A stretch of DNA of 64,000 nt, from NCBI GenBank assembly GCA_039583875.1, contig CM077159.1, positions 100,367,707 through 100,431,706 of the forward strand, in the 5' to 3' direction. Source of the DNA: Platanthera guangdongensis (taxonomy: Eukaryota > Streptophyta > Magnoliopsida > Asparagales > Orchidaceae). How positions within the stretch are numbered: the first letter of the stretch is position 1; each line of letters starts with the position of its first letter. Positions 57,331-64,000 of the stretch are shown one piece after another. Position numbers and translations under genes: made by a program. The notes beneath the pieces are model-generated. The model was not told the origin of the DNA. It did no database searches and saw only the letters and a list, made by a program, of their open reading frames with translations.

Positions 57331-58197
57331 TATAACGTGAATATTTGAAGCAGAAGTCATACCTCCCTTCAATTTCTGCAGACCTTCAATGTACGAAGGA
57401 CAGTTCCTCCTCCAATGACCAGCCTTGCCACAGTGGTGGCATTTCCCTTCCTTCACCGTGCTTTTCTTTTTCATCAGTGCAGAAGACTTGGGCTCAAGAT
57501 ATGACTTAGGTCCCACCTTCGTCTTCTTAGAGCCCTTGGCCTTGCCCTTGCCCTTATGCACCATCAGTATGGGGCTGGCAGGCTTGGCCTTCTTCATGTT
57601 GATTTCGGCAGTTCTCAACATGCCTAGGAGTTCGGGCAGTGTCTTGTCTATTTCATTCATGTTGTAGTTCAAGACGAACTGCTCATAACTGTCCGGCAAC
57701 GATTGCAGGATCAGATCTGTGGACAACTCTTGACCAAGAGGAAAACCTAGCCTTTCAAGGTTCTCTATATACCCAATCATCTTGAGTACGTGAGTCCCTA
57801 CTGAGTCTCGAACTCCCATCTTGCACTGAAACAACGCTTTTATGACGTCGAACCTCTCTTGACGAGCTTGCCCTTGAAACATTTTCTTGAGATGCTCGTC
57901 AATCTCCTTGCACCCCATGTTCTCATGTTGCTTCTGAAGCTCAGAGTTCATAGTGGCAAGCATAAGGCATTCGACATCTAAAGCATCATCAGTATGCTTC
58001 TTATAAGTATCCTTCTCAGCACGGGAAGAGTTCCTGGTCGGCACCTCGGGGGCTTCTTCTTCCAAGACATAGAGCTTTCGCTCTTGCCTGAAAACAATTC
58101 TCAGGTTACTGTACCAGTCCATGTAATTAGTCCCACTGAGCTTATCCTTCTCAAAGATGGCTCTCAGAGACAAAGTGGAGTGTGAAACACTTGCCAT
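57331..58197 (-). pseudogene. Copia-3 gag, open frame joined to a broken pol
   Basis: ATG at 58197 (MASVSHSTLSLRAIFEKDKL), core NYMDWYSNLRIVFRQE, LQSLPDSYEQFVLNYNMNE, a Lys-rich linker and a zinc knuckle CHHCGKAGHWRRNC at about 57390-57432. The frame runs without a stop into protease and integrase down to 56422 (591 codons), so Gag itself is intact. It belongs to a Gag-Pol single-ORF design, so Gag would be released by the protease. Confidence 0.85.
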
Positions 58198-59175
58198 GGA
58201 ATTCTACAAGAATTTATGCAGAATAAAATCAGTACCAAAATTTCAAATACAATTATTTTAATTTGGACTTCAATTAAAACACTCCCACTATTTTATTCGA
58301 AATGATAGCCCTCACTAACAATTCAGAGAGTTCATGCGAGCTACTCTCTTAGTGGACAAGATCCGTATTTCACCAACACAATGAGTCAGTTTTGGCTTTC
58401 CTCTCACGATGCGATTATTTAGGTAGGCAACGCTTGCCAATTGCATCCTCATGCAATTCTTGTATGGTTGGTGAATAACTCCTTATTCGCATCCATCATA
58501 TGGTGCATGCCAACCCTATGCCTCTAGGCACTCAACCTTTGAGGTCACCTAGTTAAGTTGGACCCGATGTCGACACTGGGATATCACAATTATCCGCTCG
58601 CACCCTTACCAAGATAGATTAATGCACCTTGCTTTGGCAAGCCCACACTTCATCGATCGAGGCAGGAAGAGTGTCATCCATCGGAAGGCATCCGAACACT
58701 TAATATTTGATGAAGGGATTTTGATTATAGGTTAACAGTTAACCATGATCAACATTTGATCAATGTGCACATCCAAAGAAAAACAATATCTAAACCACAT
58801 GCATCCCTTATGTGCACATCCTGACACCATCAACAATTGATAGAAGGAAGGGCTAAATCTGAACATCCGGAAACTTCCAAATCCTCAGATTTACATGCAT
58901 TGGACAAAGGCAAAGACAACTCAACTTAAAGCAGTAGACAAGCTCATCTCTCTATGTTGGATTCAAAATCCAAAACAAACTCAAGGGATGGTTACTGCTA
59001 AGGAGACTACAATTTCTAACAATTAGAAATTTCCACGCAATTCCAGAAGTTCTTGGCGGGGTGCCAAGATTAAATCTAGACATTTAGAACACTTTTAAAT
59101 CCCTAGGTTTACACGCACTGGAATAACAAAACTTCCAATACAACAATCATGGCCGAAACCTGGCTCTGATACCAC
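58198..59175 (-). other. Copia-3 leader and primer binding site
   Basis: About 960 nt of leader without a recognised gene. At 59161-59174 the plus strand reads TGGCTCTGATACCA, the complement of TGGTATCAGAGCCA (initiator tRNA-Met primer site), one base from the LTR. Confidence 0.85.
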
Positions 59176-59938
59176 TGTTGGGTTTCTCTATGAGGATGGC
59201 ACAATACTTGTGCACGCAGCGGAAGAATAAAATATCAAGAAAACCCAAAAGAAATTGGATCGGGCCATGATAGTTGAATCAAGAGGTTAACATATAACTT
59301 AGGAAAAAATTACCTCGGTGGCGTTGAGTCTCAACTCAACGGAGATGCTCCAAGCTTCGTGTTCTTGCTGGTGGCGAGTTCTACGTGAAATGATGTCCAC
59401 GTCTCTGCAGAAATCCACATGAGCGGGAGAACGCCGATCTTTCCGTCGCACGGAAAATCGGGAAGGAGAAAGACCGCACCTTGCTTTCCCACAGACTGCT
59501 AGGTCCGCGCCAGGGATTGCAACGCCAGTGACGATCGCCGGAGAGGAGGAGGTCGACGGAGCGAACACGGCGGCGGAACCTTTCCGTCGGCGGGATTCGG
59601 GATCGGCGGAACGAAGGGCGGAACGGCTTCCATCGATTTCGATTTGATCGGCTGCCAAAAGCGTTAAGCATAACTCCCGAAAACCCTAAGTGTCACTTTT
59701 ATACCGAAGGCATAAATAGACTTAGGTTTATCGCTATCCGCAGACCACCCAGAAAAATAGGGTCCCAGAATCGGCGAGAATCGGCGACAATCGGCGAGAA
59801 TCATCAAGCAGATTCGGCGAGAATCATCAAGCAGATTCGGCGAGAATCAGTCGGCGAGTAACACCTAGGATCGGCGAGAATCAGAGTACAATACTCGACG
59901 ATTCTCGCCGAACGCGGAGTGTACTATAATCGTCGACC
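59176..59938 (-). repeat. Copia-3 5' LTR, truncated
   Basis: 763 bp, collinear with 52128-52890. It breaks off after ATCGTCGACC, where the 3' LTR goes on to GTTGACC. The promoter-proximal TATA box is retained but much of U3 is lost. Confidence 0.9.
59695..59705 (-). promoter_or_regulatory. TATA box of the Copia-3 5' LTR
   Basis: In element sense GGTATAAAAGT, about 25-35 nt before a likely transcript start and upstream of an AACCCTAA-type (telobox-like) motif complement at about 59683. Confidence 0.6.
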
Positions 59939-59975
59939 ATCATGTATGAGATGCTAACTGAGTCGGCTGGACATC

Positions 59976-60843
59976 ATGTATGAGATGCTAACTGGGATCC
60001 CGTGCCCGCGGGAGGAGAGAGTGCCCTTGGTCGTCTCTTGCTTAGAGTCCCATGCCAAGAGATGGTGGAAGACTTCGCTGGACACGACGTTTGCTGACAG
60101 AGTGATTGCTGAGATAGCTTGGGGGGAATTCAGGGCCGCACTATTGGAGCATTTTGTTACGCATTCGGCCAGAGACGAGCTGGAGGATAGATTTCTACAG
60201 TTGAGACAGGGTAGCAAGACAGTGTTGGAGTATCATCGGGAGTTCAACCACCTAGCCTGGTTTGTGGATTCTTATCAGTTGGATGAGTCAAGTTACACTA
60301 AGAGGTTCTATAAGGGCCTGCGGGAGGATCTGAGGGAGGCTCTGTTGCTCGTGTCCGATGGGCCTATTCCTCGGATATTGGAGATGGCGAAAAGGATCGA
60401 GGCAGATTGGCATACTACCCGAGGCCGGAAGCGGCCAACTGAGGATCAGGGCTGGGGAGCCAGAAACGATCAGCAACAGGGCAGCATCACAGATGGGAGA
60501 AGAGCAGAAGATCAGCATCGCTAGGGGGTGAGACAGGAGCAGAGGGAACCAGTAGTGGTGGCCCCTCAGCCACCCCAGATGAGGGAGGTGCAGAGACACG
60601 GGGGTATGGCATATCCCCCACCAGAATGCTTCAACTGTCATCAGGTGGGGGATATCCGGAGGAACTGCCCCATTAGAGGGGCACCACCACCCGTACCACC
60701 GCCTGCCCCGCCAACTCAGTATTTTGGAGGATGAGGACGTGGCTGAGGTCGTGGATACCAGGGCAGAGACTGCAGGTAGGAGAGGGAGCAAGTGTATGCA
60801 CTGGATCTGACTCAACAACGGAATCCGGAGCAAGTGATCACAG
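59976..60843 (+). pseudogene. Gypsy-C gag, N-terminally truncated
   Basis: The plus-strand frame reads MYEMLTGIPCPREERVPL, LESHAKRWWKTSLDTTF, DRFLQLRQGSKTVLEYHREF, KRFYKGLREDLREALL, then a Gln-rich basic region. The zinc knuckle CFNCHQVGDIRRNC (about 60630-60671) has Asp where the zinc-binding His should be. Three or more in-frame stops (for example 60523, 60732) are present. It ends VYALDLTQQRNPEQVITG at the intron donor. Confidence 0.8.
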
Positions 60844-60959
60844 GTACGCCGGTTAACTTCAAGTTTTCTCTTTCTTAGATAATTACAGTTATGGATATGG
60901 AACAGATAAATGAAGAAAAAAAATCACAACTAGATTTCTAAGACTTTAAACTACCCCAG
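60844..60959 (+). other. Gypsy-C gag/pol intron (116 nt)
   Basis: GATCACAG is followed by GTACGCC, and the interval ends CTACCCCAG, then GCATAG. Joining the flanks fuses VITG to IVFISGKPAYTLFD in frame. The reading frame of pol is closed upstream by a TAA at 60947. The donor context ACAG-GTACG and the codon position are the same as in Gypsy-A, although the intron sequences are unrelated in length and composition. Confidence 0.75.
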
Positions 60960-63900
60960 GCATAGTCTTCATCAGCGGCAAGCCCGCCTATACACTATTC
61001 GATATGGGTGCTTCGCACTCGTTCGTGTCGGAAGCCTTCGTGGAAGGGCTGGAAGGCGTGGAGCGATTCACAGGCCTGATGATGAGGATACGGCTATCAG
61101 ACGGATCAAAGTTATTCACCACCGCCCGCGACAACATGGAGGCGGAGATCGACAGGAAGGCATTTGAAGCACCAGCAACGATCCTGAAGATGCCAGTCTT
61201 TGACTTGATCCTGGGCATGACATGGTTGCATTGGAACCATGCTCCGATTGATTGCCTATCAAAGAGGGTCACCGTGAGGCATGGGGATTCCTACATCGTC
61301 ATCGAAGGTATTAGACCTATTCCCCCTCTCTTGTTGTCATCTGTGCAAGACGTCAAGGCCCACTTAGAGGGGGAGGAAGTCTATGAAGTGTTGTTTGAAA
61401 TGGATGAGGCCAAGAGTTCCATCTCGGATATACCAGTAGTACGACATTTTGCTGACATATTTCCAGAGAAGCTACCAGGACTACCCCCGCACCGGGAGCA
61501 GGATTTTCGTATACAGCTGGTGCCGGGGGCTAAGCCAGCATCTAGAGCCCCTTACTAGATGGCCCCAAAGGAGTTGACAGAGTTTCGAAGCCAGCTGCAC
61601 GAGCTAGTGGAGGCCAGATTTGTCCAGCCAAGCTCTTCACCATAGGGAGCCCCGGTGTTATTCGTCAAGAAGAAGGACGGGACACTCAGATTGTGCATTG
61701 ACTACCGGGCACTGAACCGACTGACAGTCCAGAATACCTATCCACTACCAAGGATAGATGAGCTTTTTGACCAGCTGGAGGGCGCACATTTGTTTTCAAA
61801 ATTGGATTTGAGGTCGGGCTACTATCAGCTGCGGATCTATGAGGAGGACATACCAAAGACTGCCTTCAGTAGCAGATACGGGCTGTTCGAGTTTACCGTG
61901 ATGCCCTTCGGGCTTACGAATGCACCGTCAGCATTCATGAGCCTCATGAATCGGGTGTTCGAGGCATATCTGGATGTGTTCGTCATTATGCTTTTTGACG
62001 ACATCCTCATCTACTCGAGGACAAAGGAGGAGCACAAACGACATTTGATGCTGACCCTGGAGAGACTGCGGGAGCACAAGATTTACGCGAAGTTCAGCAA
62101 ATGCCAGTTCTGGTTGAGGGAGGTGGCTTTCCTAGGCCATATCATCGGTGGTGTTGGGTTGGCAGTGGACCCGGCCAAGAATCAGGCAGTTCGGGATTGG
62201 CCGCAACTGAAGTCGGCCTCAGATGTGCAGAGTTTTCTAGGACTTGCCGGTTACTACCGGAAATTTGTGGGGGGATTTTCTCGTATTGCCCTTCCACTCA
62301 CATCCCTGACGAGGAAGGATGTGCCCTTTGTCTGGACCCAGCAGTGCGAGGTGGCTTTTCAGGAGCTGAAGGATCGACTCACCTTGGCTCCTATACTTGC
62401 CCTCCCTTCGGGGAAAGAAGGATTCCAGGTCTACAATGACTCTTCCTACCAGGGCATGGGTGCGGTGCTGATGTAGAATGGTCGTGTGATAGCATACGCT
62501 TCTCGACAGCTGAAAAAGCATGAGCAGAACTACCCAGTTCATGACTTAGAGATGGGAGCATTCATATTTGCTCTGAAAGTCTGGCGACACTATCTGTACG
62601 GTGTCTAGTGCGACATTTACTCCGATCACAAGAACTTGAGGTATGTGGACACGCAAAAGGAGCTGAATATCAGGTAGAGATGATGGGAGGCATTTCTAGC
62701 AGATTACCAGTACGAGATGCACTACCACCCAGGGAAGACGAACGTGGTGGCAGATACGCGGAGCCGGAAAGCCACAAACTCTAGAGCGGGTATGCAGTTG
62801 ATGGCCTTGGAGTTAGTTCAGATGTTAGAAAATATGCAGATATCCTTGGTGTCCAAGGACCACCCTGAGCTGTACCGGGAGTACCTAGCATCGTTGGTTG
62901 CCCCAGATGACATTCGAGACCGAGTCAGAGATGGGCAGAGGCAGGATGCCCAGCTAGAGTCGATATTCTGGGCATTAGAAGCAGGCACATCTGGAGATTA
63001 CTCGCTGAGGGATGGTCTAGTGTGTTTCAGAGGACGGATTTACATACCAGAGGGAGGCTAGATCCGGGAAGATATCATGACGGAGGCTCATTGCAGTCGG
63101 TATTCAGTACACTCCTATGTTACGAAGATGACTGCAGACCTGAAGAAGACCATGTACTGGCCAGGCATGAAGAAGGATATCACCTACTTCGTGACCCATT
63201 GCGAGGCATGCCAGCTAGTGAAGGCAGAATGCAGAAACCCCGCAGGATTGTTGCAGCCACTCCCAGTGCCGGAGTGGAAGTTCGATGATATCGCAATGGA
63301 CTTCGTACATGGGCTTTCCCGATCGCAGACAGGAAATGATTCGATTTGGGTAATCATCGACCGGCTGACGAAGGTAGCCAGATTTATTCCGATCAAGAAG
63401 GATGACTCAGTTGGTGTGCTGGTTCGGAAATTCGTGGAGTAGTTCGTCCGTTATCATGGCATACCCAGGTCTATTGTATCGGATCGGGATGGACGGTTTA
63501 CGTCTAGGGAGTGGAGATCAGTGCAGACTTACTTGGGAACTCGGCTAACATTCAGTACAACATTTCATACCCAGACTGATGGGCAGAAGGAACGTACCAA
63601 CCAGACGCTGGAAGATCTGTTACGACTTTGCATATTGGATCGCGGTGAGCCTTGGGAGAAGCTGTTGCCACTAATTGAGTTCTTGTACAAAAACAGCTAC
63701 CAGTCTAGCATAAGGATGGCTCCTTATGAGGCCCTATACGGACGGAGGTGTAGGACTCCGCTGTCATGGATATAGGACGAGGATCCGAAGGCTTTAGGTT
63801 CGGAGTTTGTTGAGGACACTGAGGCTCGGATGAGGATGATACATGACAGGATGCTAGAGGCACAGAGCTGACATGCTAAGTATTACGATGCTCTACATCG

Positions 63901-64000
63901 TCAGGTGGAGTTCCAGGTGGGGGACCAGGTGTTCTTGAAGATCGGACCGATGCATGGGGTTTCACGGGTACGCGGTTGGAAGAAGAAGCTCAGCCCAAGA
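60960..64000 (+). pseudogene. Gypsy-C pol, broken and incomplete at the window end
   Basis: Protease LFDMGASHSFVSEAF (Met for the Thr/Ser of the catalytic triplet); [36 protein letters not shown] and [11 protein letters not shown]; RNase [16 protein letters not shown] and [17 protein letters not shown]; integrase [44 protein letters not shown] and TDGQKERTNQT. In-frame stops lie near 61556, 61643, 62474, 62607, 62675, 62681, 63059, 63440, 63773 and 63869. Most are TAG where Trp, Gln or Arg is expected. Confidence 0.88.

Larger units (their letters stand above)
52128..59938 (-). mobile_element. Copia-3, Ty1/copia element with a truncated 5' LTR
   Basis: 3' LTR 52128-53267, polypurine tract, pol, gag, primer site 59161-59174 and 5' LTR 59176-59938. 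The 763 bp of the 5' LTR align base for base in length with 52128-52890, with about twenty differences by eye. The remaining 377 bp of the 5' LTR and the far target duplication are lost at the junction with Gypsy-C. It inserted into the Gypsy-A 5' LTR, with ccacg as the left target flank. Confidence 0.92.
59939..64000 (+). mobile_element. Gypsy-C, 5'-truncated Ty3/gypsy element running off the window
   Basis: Begins inside gag at the broken Copia-3 LTR, with a 34-bp sequence (from ATCATGTATGAGATGCTAAC) present twice at 59938-59971 and 59972 onward. It continues with gag, an intron, protease, RT, RNase H and integrase on the plus strand. No LTR lies in the window. Many in-frame stops show an old copy. 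Confidence 0.88.

Overview
The window is nuclear DNA of a flowering plant, probably a eudicot; I cannot name the species. The evidence is dense nested plant-type LTR retrotransposons (Ty1/copia including SIRE-like elements, and Ty3/gypsy chromovirus-like elements), CACTA and hAT DNA transposons, a pectinesterase remnant, and degraded plastid psaB and ycf2 sequence. I see no intact ordinary host gene, no tRNA or rRNA gene and no prokaryotic feature.

Layout. 1-2329: little recognisable apart from possible minus-strand leader exons and the right terminus of a CACTA element. 2330-4610: an 18-bp minisatellite, a 330-bp foldback and a pectinesterase fragment. 4611-13234: a complete but defective 8.6-kb CACTA element carrying pieces of an RS-rich host gene, broken TNP2-like and TNPA-like transposase genes and a 41-bp hairpin tandem array. 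13235-14680: degraded host sequence holding a 625-bp hAT-type MITE. 14681-20932: Copia-1 (minus strand, 175-bp LTRs) with a psaB-ycf2 plastid chimera between pol and its 3' LTR. 21.2-30.0 kb: Copia-D (SIRE-like, minus, with an extra 3' ORF). 30.0-32.3 kb: a remnant of a related element (E'). 32.3-38.4 kb: the 3' half of Copia-E (same group). 38377-52127: Gypsy-A (minus), whose 5' LTR is split by the gag-only Gypsy-B (45675-51444, plus) and then cut by Copia-3 (52128-59938, minus). 59939-64000: a 5'-truncated Gypsy-C (plus) that runs off the window.

The most interesting signal is in the gypsy elements. In Gypsy-A and Gypsy-B the conserved start of the gag frame has no ATG and begins right after an AG. 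A 24-nt exon inside each LTR (ATG plus seven codons, then GTAACGATC) would supply the start codon, in frame, by splicing out U5 and the primer binding site. A second GT-AG intron sits exactly at the gag/protease junction of Gypsy-A (76 nt) and Gypsy-C (116 nt); removing it fuses Gag to Pol in frame, and retaining it ends Gag after a few codons. Together these suggest that splicing separates genomic RNA from translated RNA and sets the Gag to Gag-Pol ratio. Gypsy-B keeps only the first intron and looks like a Gag-only partner of a Gypsy-A-like element.

Most other coding sequence is decayed, with many stops and catalytic-site changes of the kind produced by deamination of methylated cytosine. 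Gypsy-A pol is the exception: it is a full-length open frame.
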